64,000 nt of DNA from Nocardioides okcheonensis. Lineage in GTDB: Bacteria; Actinomycetota; Actinomycetes; Propionibacteriales; Nocardioidaceae. Shown here in pieces: positions 38,200-46,662 of this stretch. The notes under the pieces are model-generated. The model saw only the letters and a list, made by a program, of their open reading frames with translations, did not search any database and was not told where the DNA came from. The position numbers and the translations under genes were made by a program. Each line of letters opens with the position of its first letter. The stretch's first letter is position 1. Location of the stretch: assembly GCF_020991065.1 (NCBI RefSeq), contig NZ_CP087710.1:3534001-3598000 (forward strand), read 5' to 3'.

Positions 38200-41100
38200 G
38201 TGGCGCGAGGTTCCTTCGTGCGTCGACACCGGGCCGGCATCGCCTCCGGTGCTGCCCTCGCGCTCGCGCTGAGCGGCATCCTCGTCTACGTCGTCACCGC
38301 CCAGGGCTACAAGTCCCACGAGGCCGAGCTCAACGACGGCGGCGTGTGGGTCGTCAACGGCAAGAAGGGCTGGTCGGGTCGGATGAACAAGCCGATCGCC
38401 CAGCTCGACGGCGTGGTGCCCACCCAGGACGGCAAGACCCGCCTCGACGTGGTGCAGGACGGCGCTGCCGTGGTGACGGTCAACCTCGACGCGAGCCGCG
38501 GGCAGGCCATCGAGACGACCCGCCTCGAGGCGCAGGACGGCGGGTCCGCGGCCATCCCCACCGGCGGCCAGGTGGCGATGGGCGGCGGCACGCTCGCCAG
38601 CGCCGACCCGGACAGCGGCAAGGTCTGGGCGGTGCGCTACGACAGCCAGGTCGGGACGCCGCTGATGAGCGTCGTCGACCGCCAGGCCGACGCCCTCGCC
38701 GAGGCCGGGGAGGGCGCGGTCATCGCGGTCAGCCTGGGCGGCACCGTCACGGCCGCGTCGGCGGCCGCGGGGACCGTGACCACGATCGACCCGTCGGGCG
38801 CGGCGTTCGCCGAGGCCACGACCTCCGACCTGCCGGCCGAGGCGGGCGAGGTCTCCCAGGTCACCGCCGTGGGCGAGCGCGTGGTCACCCTCGACGCGGA
38901 GTCCGGCCGGCTGACGGTCGTCGGCGGTGCGTCCGCCAGCGTGGCCGCCGGGAGCGTGCTCCAACAGCCCGGCCCGGACGCCGGCTCGGTGCTCGTCACC
39001 ACGCCGGAGGCGCTGCTGGAGGTCGACCTCGACTCCGGTGACACCACCACCGTCGCGTCCGCCGGCGGCATCCCCGTCGCGCCGGTCCGGCTCGGGGCCT
39101 GCGTGTTCGGTGCCTGGTCCGGCGGGGTGGGCTCGTTCGCCCGCCGGTGCGGGTCCGCGGACGTCCGCACCGAGACGCTCGGCGGGGACGCCAGCAGCCT
39201 CGCCTTCCGGGTCAACCGGGGCGAGATCGTCCTCAACGACGCCACCACCGGCACCGTCTGGGACGTCGACCGCGACGCCCCGGTGCGCATCGACAACTGG
39301 GAGTCGTTCACCTCCAAGAAGAAGAACGACGAGGACGAGAACGAGAACGAGAACCAGACGGACGCCGACCGGCGCCCGCCCCAGGCCAAGCCCGACTCCT
39401 ACGGCGTTCGGGCCGGGCGCACCACCGTGCTGCACCCGCTGGACAACGACTCCGCCCCCGAGGGCCGCCTGCTGAGCATCGTCGACGTCGAGCAGCCGAG
39501 CGGCGACGCCCGGGTCGAGATCAGCCCGGATGGCCAGACCCTCGTCCTGCAGATGCCGGAGAAGGGCCGAGACGCCTCGTTCGAGTACTTCATCGACGAC
39601 GGCCGCGACGGTGTGTCGGCGCACGCCCGGGTGGACGTGGTGGTCCGCGGGAGCGGCGACAACGAGGCACCGACGCTGCGGACGGGCTACGAGCGGCCCA
39701 CCTACCAGGTGCCGGACGGCGGCTCCCTCGCCGTGCCGGTGCTGTCGGACTGGCGCGACGACAGCGACGGCGACACGCTGCTGCTCGACTCCGCGGTCGC
39801 CGTGGGCGGGGAGCAGTCCGGGGCGACGGCGCGCACCACCCCCGACGGCCGGATCCGCTTCACCGCACCGGTCTCGTCCGAGGGCGGGGCCTCGACCGTC
39901 CGCGTCGACTTCGCCGTCACCGACGGGCGCTCGGCGCCGGTCAAGAAGGCGATCAGCTTCCAGGTGCAGGCCCGCGACGACCAGAACTCGTTCGCCCCGC
40001 GGGCGCAGCCCGACGTCGTGCGCGGTGAGGTCGGCAAGCCGATCAAGATCCGCCCGCTGCTCAACGACCTGCCGGGCTCGGACCCCACCAACCCGGACGC
40101 CGACCTCAGCCTCGCCGCCAAGGTGCCGCCGCAGGCCGGGCTCGAGGTCGTCTCCGACCTCGACGCCGGGGTGGTCACGGTCACGGGGGAGCGGGCCGGG
40201 ACCTACTTCCTCAGCTACGACGCGGGCTACGGCAACGCGGACCTCGACCAGGGCGCCATCCGCGTCGACGTGAAGCCGAAGCCCCGGCGCACGGCCGCGC
40301 CGATCGCGATGCCCGACACCCTGACCATCTACGGGCAGGCGCCCGGCATCGTCGACGTGCTGGCCAACGACCTCGACCCCGCGGGTGGGTTGCTGGCGGT
40401 GCAGAACGCGTCGTCCGACCGACCCGGCCAGCTCGACGTGGCGGTCGTCGACGGACGCTGGCTGCGGCTCTCCGCCGCCCAGCCTGACCTGCTGCCGGCG
40501 ACCCAGACGGTGTCCTACACGATCAGCAACGGTGCCGAGTCGGGCGTGCGCGGCGAGGTCGTCGTGACCCAGCGCGCCGCACCGGCGGACAACACCCCGC
40601 TGACGGTCGCCGACAAGGCGATCGTCCGCGCGGGTTCCTCGGTCTCGGTGCCGGTGCTCGACAACGACGTGTCCCCGTCCGGCGACCGGCTCACGCTGCT
40701 GCAGGACCTCGCCACCGGCGGGCCCAGCGGCCAGCTCGACGTCGTCGCCCCCGTCGACTTCACCGGCGACAAGGGCCAGGCGTTCACCTCGGGCCGGCTG
40801 GTCCGCTTCGTGGCGCCGGACACGGTCACCGAGCGCGAGTCGTTCACCGTCACCTACGTCGCGCAGAACCTCGACGACAAGCGGGCGCCGGGCACCCTCC
40901 GGGTCGTGGTCGTGCCGAAGGACGAGGCCAACGACCCGCCCGAGCCGCCTACCCTGGAGTCGCGGGTCGTGGGCGGCGACGAGGTGAAGATCCGCGTCCC
41001 CGGCGCCGGGATCGACCGCAACGGCGACCCGGTCACCGTCACCGGCATCACCTCCGCGCCGCGGCTGGGCCGGATCGTGACCTACGGCGGCAACTTCCTG

Positions 41101-44100
41101 CAGTACCAGGCCTACCCGCGCGCCGTCGGCACCGACGAGTTCAGCTATTCCGTCGTCGACTCCCAGGGTGCGTTCGCGACCGGCACGGTGCGCGTCGTGG
41201 TCGTCGAGGCGGGCGACCCCCAGCAGCCCCTGGCGGTGGAGGACCGGCTCACGGTGGAGCCCGGGCGCACCGCGACCTTCGACCCGATCGCCAACGACTT
41301 CGTCGGGTCCGGTGACGCGGCCGAGGTCCGGCTCGTCGACCCGCCGGACGGCGTACGGCTCGACCCCCGCACCAACCTCGTCACCGTCCCGGCCCCGGCC
41401 GCCATGACCGACCCCCCGGTGGTGGTCGTCTACACCGTCGGCAACGGGATCAGCGAGTCCCGCAGCACCATGACGCTCTCCACCGCGGAGGACTTCAACA
41501 ACCCTCCGGTGGTCTACGACGCGTTCGGCAGTGCGCGCGACAGCGGCAGCGTCGTCGTCGACGTGCTCGAGGGCGCCTACGACCCCGACGGCCCGGTCGA
41601 CGGGCTCGAGGTCGCCGATGTCCGCGGCGACCCGTCGGCACGGGTCGTCGACGAGGTCAGGGTGCGGGCGAACCGCGGGACCGAGCCCAAGGTGCTCCCG
41701 TTCGTGGTGCGCGACGCGGACGGCGGCACCGCCTCGGCCTCGGTCTACGTGCCCCCCACGGGCAACGGGCTGCCGTTCGTCGTCGACGGTGCGCTCGTCG
41801 AGCTCGACGAGGGCGGCGACGTCACGGGCACGCTGGGCGACTACGTCTCCGCGCCGGGCGACGCCGAGGTCCGGCTGGCGTCCGGGCGCGGCTCCTGGTC
41901 GGCGTCCCCCTCACCGCTGTCGGTCGACCCCCAGGGCGACAGCGGGTTCCGCCTGTCGGCCGCCCCCGGCTTCCGGGGCCCCGGTGCCCTGCTGGTCGAG
42001 GTGACCTCGGCGAGCGACACCAGCGGCAACGAGGACTCGACCACCACGTCGGACGGCGCGACCGTCCTGCTGTCCATCCCGGTGCAGGTCGGCGACGAGC
42101 GGCCCGAGCTCACCTGCCCGAGCTCCCCGATCCCGATCTCGGCCGGCCAGCAGCTCGACCTCGACATCGCGGACTTCTGCACCGTGTTCACGCTCGACCC
42201 GCGCGACGCCGCCGGGCTGGACTACTCCGCCGAGTGGGACCAGTCCCTCGACGGACTCGACCTGGGCGCTCCGGACGGCTCGGTCGTCACGGTCACTGCC
42301 GACGACGCCGCGACCGAGGGCGGGGAGGCCGTCCTCACCGTCCGCGCCGGCAACAGCAACACCCAGCAGGTGCGCTTCCAGCTCGACCAGGCCCCGCCGC
42401 CGCGGCTCTCGCCGATCAAGGTGGAGACCATGGAGGCCGGGACCTCCCGGACCATCGACGTGTCCACCTTCCTCACCTCGGGCGTGGCCGACCCGTCGCC
42501 GACCATCGTGTCGGTGGACAACCTCGGCAACCCGGCGGTCCGCGCCAGCGCCGACGGGAGCCGGCTCACGCTCACCGCCGCGAAGGACGCCGGCGGCGCG
42601 CAGGCGCGGTTCCGGCTGGTCGTCAGCGACGTCGACCGGGGCTCGCCGCCGGCCTCGCGCCGCGCGGAGGGCCAGATCGAGTTCCAGGTCATCGGCACGC
42701 CCTCGGCCCCCGGCGCGCCGCTCACGTTCCCGCTGTCCGACGAGGCCGGCACGGTCAAGATGGGCTGGTCGCCGCCGGACGACGACGGTGGCGCGCCGAT
42801 CCTCTACTACCAGGTGCGCGAGGACCGGTCGGGCGACATCCAGCGGTGTGCCACCAACAGCCAGTGCGTCTTCCGCGGGGTCAAGATCGGCGCCCGCTAC
42901 AGCTTCCAGGCCCGGGCGGTGAACCGGGTCGGCGAGGGCGAGTGGAGCGAGTCGTCCAAGTCCGCGAAGGCCGACACCAAGCCCGGGCGCGTCCGCGCCA
43001 TCACGATGGTCGACCGCGGCGACGGCACCATCACCATCGGCTGGAAGCGGCCGGACACCGACACCTCGAAGATCCAGGAGTACGAGGTCACCTATCCAGG
43101 CGGGGAGGTCGTCAGGGTTCCGGGCAACGTGGAGCGCGCTCCGATCGGCGGCCTGAACAACAACAGCCAGTACGTGTTCAACGTCCGGGCGAGGAACGAC
43201 GTCGGGTGGTCCGACCCGCGGCAGTCCGCGGCCTTCCAGCCGCTCGGCACCCCGCCGCAGCCGGCCGCCCCGTCGGTGACCGACCTGATCAGCGGGGCCA
43301 ACCAGACGTCGGTGCGGGTCGCCTGGGGCGCCGTGTCACCGGAGGGCCCCGGCCCGACGGTCTACACGGTCACCTATAGCGTCGACGGCGGCAAGGAGGT
43401 GGCCGTCCCCGGGTGCCAGAAGACGGCGAGCCTGACCTGCACGCACACCGGCCTGCCCTACGAGGGGAACACCTACACCTACCGGGTCACCGCCGCCAAC
43501 GCGGGCGCCAACCGCTCGCCGGCGAGCGAGGGCACGGCCATCACGCTGGTCGGACGGCCCGCGCCGTGGGCCGACTGGTCCGTGGTGCCGACCGGCACGA
43601 GCCAGGAGCTGCGGCTCACCTACACCGTCCCCGACCCGCGGGGCTCGGCCAGCAACGTCGACGTGCTCGTCAACGGAGTGCCCAGGTCCTTCCCCAACCA
43701 GACCGGCCAGAACACCGTCACGGTCTCCACGCCCGGCAACGACCAGCCCTACAACGTCGAGCTCCGGGTGTGCAACGAGAAGGCGCCGGCCGGCTGCACG
43801 CTCAGCGGCGTCAAGCAGGCGCAGAGCTACGGCCCGCTCGGTGACGCGATCAGCGAGATCCGGCCCGTGGTCAACGGCAAGAACGTCTACTGGGTGATCT
43901 CCGGCACCGCGAACGGCTCCCCGGTCGCGGTGCGCTACGAGGTCGGCGGCTACGACAACGGGGCGCTCACGATCAACCCGGGCGTCTCGGGCCGGTTCAG
44001 CGTGCAGACCCGTACCTACACGACCGACGGGTACGACAAGGAGATCCGGGTCAGCGTCGCGGTGGTGGATCCCGCCAAGCCGTCGCGCGGCACGGACTCG

Positions 44101-44457
44101 GGTGAGAACACGACGCGGTCCGCCAAGCCGCCGCCTGCCACCGTGACCATCACGCGCGGCGAGATCTGCGGCGACGGACCCAACACCTCGCGCACCTGCA
44201 AGCAGTACGAGGGCGTCGGGTGCTACGTGAACAGCTGCAGCACGCTCGTCATCACCACCAGCGGGTTCGAGGGCCCGTGGGACTGCACGGCATCAGGGTC
44301 CTACAACCCCGGGTGGGACTTCCCGGAGCAGACGTCCAACGTCTCCAGCCTGGCGATCGGCTGGTACAGCCCGGGCACCCAGGTAACCGTGACGTGCGAG
44401 AGCGACATCGGCCAATCGGCATCAGGCTCGACGTCATGGCCCGTGAACAACGGCTAG
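38200..44457 (+). CDS. Giant membrane-anchored Ig-like/fibronectin type III protein
   Basis: A protein of 2085 aa. GTG 38200 was chosen because AGGGGG lies 6 nt upstream and a signal-anchor helix then falls at 12-34. Residues 40-375 look like a repeat beta domain (propeller-like, DGGV, LDASRGQA, DSGKVWAV). A highly charged Asp/Glu/Asn linker (about 375-392) follows. From 392 to about 1490 there are tandem Ig-like/cadherin-like units marked by LDNDSAPEG, ANDLDPAGG and LDNDVSPSGD. Three FN3 domains lie at about 1498-1590, 1594-1685 and 1684-1785. The last 100 residues (1988-2085) carry six Cys. No LPXTG motif, so the N-terminal helix should hold it in the membrane. First gene of the plus arm with MoxR-DUF58-transglutaminase; probably an envelope-spanning structural or adhesive protein. 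Confidence 0.9.
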   Translation: MARGSFVRRHRAGIASGAALALALSGILVYVVTAQGYKSHEAELNDGGVWVVNGKKGWSGRMNKPIAQLDGVVPTQDGKTRLDVVQDGAAVVTVNLDASRGQAIETTRLEAQDGGSAAIPTGGQVAMGGGTLASADPDSGKVWAVRYDSQVGTPLMSVVDRQADALAEAGEGAVIAVSLGGTVTAASAAAGTVTTIDPSGAAFAEATTSDLPAEAGEVSQVTAVGERVVTLDAESGRLTVVGGASASVAAGSVLQQPGPDAGSVLVTTPEALLEVDLDSGDTTTVASAGGIPVAPVRLGACVFGAWSGGVGSFARRCGSADVRTETLGGDASSLAFRVNRGEIVLNDATTGTVWDVDRDAPVRIDNWESFTSKKKNDEDENENENQTDADRRPPQAKPDSYGVRAGRTTVLHPLDNDSAPEGRLLSIVDVEQPSGDARVEISPDGQTLVLQMPEKGRDASFEYFIDDGRDGVSAHARVDVVVRGSGDNEAPTLRTGYERPTYQVPDGGSLAVPVLSDWRDDSDGDTLLLDSAVAVGGEQSGATARTTPDGRIRFTAPVSSEGGASTVRVDFAVTDGRSAPVKKAISFQVQARDDQNSFAPRAQPDVVRGEVGKPIKIRPLLNDLPGSDPTNPDADLSLAAKVPPQAGLEVVSDLDAGVVTVTGERAGTYFLSYDAGYGNADLDQGAIRVDVKPKPRRTAAPIAMPDTLTIYGQAPGIVDVLANDLDPAGGLLAVQNASSDRPGQLDVAVVDGRWLRLSAAQPDLLPATQTVSYTISNGAESGVRGEVVVTQRAAPADNTPLTVADKAIVRAGSSVSVPVLDNDVSPSGDRLTLLQDLATGGPSGQLDVVAPVDFTGDKGQAFTSGRLVRFVAPDTVTERESFTVTYVAQNLDDKRAPGTLRVVVVPKDEANDPPEPPTLESRVVGGDEVKIRVPGAGIDRNGDPVTVTGITSAPRLGRIVTYGGNFLQYQAYPRAVGTDEFSYSVVDSQGAFATGTVRVVVVEAGDPQQPLAVEDRLTVEPGRTATFDPIANDFVGSGDAAEVRLVDPPDGVRLDPRTNLVTVPAPAAMTDPPVVVVYTVGNGISESRSTMTLSTAEDFNNPPVVYDAFGSARDSGSVVVDVLEGAYDPDGPVDGLEVADVRGDPSARVVDEVRVRANRGTEPKVLPFVVRDADGGTASASVYVPPTGNGLPFVVDGALVELDEGGDVTGTLGDYVSAPGDAEVRLASGRGSWSASPSPLSVDPQGDSGFRLSAAPGFRGPGALLVEVTSASDTSGNEDSTTTSDGATVLLSIPVQVGDERPELTCPSSPIPISAGQQLDLDIADFCTVFTLDPRDAAGLDYSAEWDQSLDGLDLGAPDGSVVTVTADDAATEGGEAVLTVRAGNSNTQQVRFQLDQAPPPRLSPIKVETMEAGTSRTIDVSTFLTSGVADPSPTIVSVDNLGNPAVRASADGSRLTLTAAKDAGGAQARFRLVVSDVDRGSPPASRRAEGQIEFQVIGTPSAPGAPLTFPLSDEAGTVKMGWSPPDDDGGAPILYYQVREDRSGDIQRCATNSQCVFRGVKIGARYSFQARAVNRVGEGEWSESSKSAKADTKPGRVRAITMVDRGDGTITIGWKRPDTDTSKIQEYEVTYPGGEVVRVPGNVERAPIGGLNNNSQYVFNVRARNDVGWSDPRQSAAFQPLGTPPQPAAPSVTDLISGANQTSVRVAWGAVSPEGPGPTVYTVTYSVDGGKEVAVPGCQKTASLTCTHTGLPYEGNTYTYRVTAANAGANRSPASEGTAITLVGRPAPWADWSVVPTGTSQELRLTYTVPDPRGSASNVDVLVNGVPRSFPNQTGQNTVTVSTPGNDQPYNVELRVCNEKAPAGCTLSGVKQAQSYGPLGDAISEIRPVVNGKNVYWVISGTANGSPVAVRYEVGGYDNGALTINPGVSGRFSVQTRTYTTDGYDKEIRVSVAVVDPAKPSRGTDSGENTTRSAKPPPATVTITRGEICGDGPNTSRTCKQYEGVGCYVNSCSTLVITTSGFEGPWDCTASGSYNPGWDFPEQTSNVSSLAIGWYSPGTQVTVTCESDIGQSASGSTSWPVNNG

Positions 44458-44500
44458 CGGCCGGACCCCACCACCACCACCCACGAGGAGCAGGAGCAGC

Positions 44501-45472
44501 ATGACCATCAGCCAGGAACAGGCCGAGTGGTTCAAGTCCACGTTCGACCAGCTCACCGACAACATGGAGAAGGCCGTCCTCGGCAAGCGCCACGTCGTGC
44601 GGCTGGCGCTGACCTGCCTGCTGTCCGAGGGCCACATCCTGCTCGAGGACTTCCCGGGCACCGGCAAGACGATGCTCGCCCGCGCGCTGGCCAACACGGT
44701 GCAGGGCAGCCACGCGCGCATCCAGTTCACGCCCGACCTGCTGCCGTCGGACGTCACCGGCGTGACGGTCTACGACCAGCACAAGGGCACCTTCGAGTTC
44801 CACCCCGGCCCGATCTTCCACACCATCGTGCTGGCCGACGAGATCAACCGGGCGTCGCCGAAGACCCAGTCGGCGCTGCTCGAGGTGATGGAGGAGGGCC
44901 GGGTCACGGTCGACGGCGTCGCGCACCCGGTGGGCAGGCCGTTCCTCGTCATCGCCACCCAGAACCCGATCGAGCAGGCCGGCACCTACCGGCTGCCCGA
45001 GGCGCAGCTCGACCGCTTCCTGATGAAGACCTCGGTCGGCTACCCCGACCGCCAGGCGACCGTCGAGCTGCTCAACAACGCCGCCGTCCGCGACCGCGCC
45101 GCGCTCGTGACGCCCGTCATCACCGCGGCGACGATCGCGCAGATGAGCGGCCTCGCCGACGACGTCTACGTCGACCCGGCGGTCATCGGCTACGTCGCCG
45201 AGCTCGCCGAGGAGTCGCGGCGCCAGCCGCACGTCAAGCTCGGCCTCTCCGCCCGCGGGTGCCTCGCGTTCGTCCGGGTCGCGAAGACCTGGGCCGCGGC
45301 GGACGGTCGCGACCACGTCGTGCCCGACGACATCAAGGACCTCGCCGAGCCGGTCCTCGCGCACCGCCTGCTGCTCGACGCCGAGGCGCAGTTCAGCGGC
45401 GTCGACGTGCAGACGGTCATCGCCCGGCTGCTCGACGCCGTCGCGCCGCCGACCGACCGCGTGGGGATCTGA
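44501..45472 (+). CDS. MoxR-family AAA+ ATPase
   Basis: A AAA+ chaperone-type ATPase of 323 aa. Walker A is FPGTGKT (51-57), Walker B is IVLADEINRASPKTQ, sensor 1 is IATQNPIEQ, followed by GTYRLPEAQLDRFLM and the C-terminal lid domain. MoxR proteins activate or assemble neighbouring protein complexes and are typically paired with a DUF58 protein, as here. The gene lies 43 nt after the giant protein (GAGGAGCAGGAG before the ATG) and 8 nt before the DUF58 gene. The kinase and FHA genes on the other side may regulate it. Confidence 0.94.
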   Translation: MTISQEQAEWFKSTFDQLTDNMEKAVLGKRHVVRLALTCLLSEGHILLEDFPGTGKTMLARALANTVQGSHARIQFTPDLLPSDVTGVTVYDQHKGTFEFHPGPIFHTIVLADEINRASPKTQSALLEVMEEGRVTVDGVAHPVGRPFLVIATQNPIEQAGTYRLPEAQLDRFLMKTSVGYPDRQATVELLNNAAVRDRAALVTPVITAATIAQMSGLADDVYVDPAVIGYVAELAEESRRQPHVKLGLSARGCLAFVRVAKTWAAADGRDHVVPDDIKDLAEPVLAHRLLLDAEAQFSGVDVQTVIARLLDAVAPPTDRVGI

Positions 45473-45480
45473 CGACGTCC

Positions 45481-46662
45481 ATGCGGCAGCGGTTGAACGA
45501 CGCGCTCGAGGTCATCAAGCCGATCGGCTGGCTGGTCCTCGGGCTCGGGCTCGGAGCGGCGGTGGTCGCCAGCCTCATGCAGTGGCGTGAGCTGGCCGTG
45601 CTGGGCGTGGCGTGCGTGCTGCTGCTCGTGCTGGCCCTGCCGTTCCTGCTCGGCAGCACCGCCGTCAGCGTCGACCTCCGCCTCCAGCCGGAGCGGGTCG
45701 CCGCCGGCGAGTCGGTCGCCGCCGGCGTCGTCGTGGTCAACCGCGCCTCGTCGCGCCTGGTGCCCACGACGCTCGAGGTCCCGGTGGGCTCGGCGATCCA
45801 CCGCTACGGCATCAGCTCGCTGGCCCCCGGCGGCGTCCACGAGGAGTCGTTCACCATCCGCACCGAGCGACGGGGGGTGATCCCGGTCGGCCCCGCGATG
45901 ACGCGGCGCGGCGACCCGGTCGGCCTGTTCTCCCGCGACGTGGTCTGGACGCCGGTGCGCGAGGTGCTGGTGCGCCCGCACCTGGTGCCGATGGAGTCCC
46001 TCGGCGCCGGCCTGCTGCGCGACCTGGAGGGAGTCTCGACCGACGCGGTCAGCCAGAGCGACCTGGCCTTCCACGCCCTGCGCGAGTACGTCCCCGGCGA
46101 CGACCTGCGCCACATCCACTGGCGCTCGTCGGCGAAGGTGATGGCGTCGACGGGGGAGTCGGCGCTGCTGGTGCGCCAGTACCTCGACACCCGGCGCAGC
46201 CACGCCACGATCGTCGTCGACGACCGGGTCGGCTCGTGGCCGGACCCCGAGGACTTCGAGACCGCGATGGCGGTCGCCGCCTCGATCGCGGTCCGCGCCG
46301 TCCTCGACGAGTTCGACGTCTCCTACGTCTGCGGCGGGCACGCCTCGACCGGCTCCGACGGCCACCTCGCGCTGGACGCGGTCTGCCGCTCCGAGATGGG
46401 TGGTCGCGGCGTCGTCGAGTCCGGTCGCCAGGCGAGCACGATGGCGCCCGACACCAGCCTGGCCTTCCTCGTCGGGGGCAGCGCGACCGACTTCACCGAC
46501 CTGCTGCGCGCCGCCGCCGCGTTCCCGCCGGAGGTGCGCCGCTTCGGGATCGTGGTGGACCCCAGCGGCAACAGCCGGGTCACCGAGACCGGCGGCCTGC
46601 CGGTGCTGCACCTCGCCGTCAAGGAGGACCTCGGCGGCCTCCTGCGCTGGAGCGTGCGATGA
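45481..46662 (+). CDS. DUF58 membrane protein
   Basis: A protein of 393 aa. Two membrane helices are near the N-terminus (about 15-60). A beta-rich region follows, and then the DUF58 signature (ALREYVPGDDLRHIHWRSSA, about 197-216), part of a VWA-like fold with AIVVDD-type strand TIVVDDRVGS. DUF58 proteins are the usual partners of MoxR ATPases. The stop overlaps the start of the transglutaminase-like gene (ATGA). Exact function unknown; a role in envelope assembly is likely from the neighbours. Confidence 0.93.
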   Translation: MRQRLNDALEVIKPIGWLVLGLGLGAAVVASLMQWRELAVLGVACVLLLVLALPFLLGSTAVSVDLRLQPERVAAGESVAAGVVVVNRASSRLVPTTLEVPVGSAIHRYGISSLAPGGVHEESFTIRTERRGVIPVGPAMTRRGDPVGLFSRDVVWTPVREVLVRPHLVPMESLGAGLLRDLEGVSTDAVSQSDLAFHALREYVPGDDLRHIHWRSSAKVMASTGESALLVRQYLDTRRSHATIVVDDRVGSWPDPEDFETAMAVAASIAVRAVLDEFDVSYVCGGHASTGSDGHLALDAVCRSEMGGRGVVESGRQASTMAPDTSLAFLVGGSATDFTDLLRAAAAFPPEVRRFGIVVDPSGNSRVTETGGLPVLHLAVKEDLGGLLRWSVR

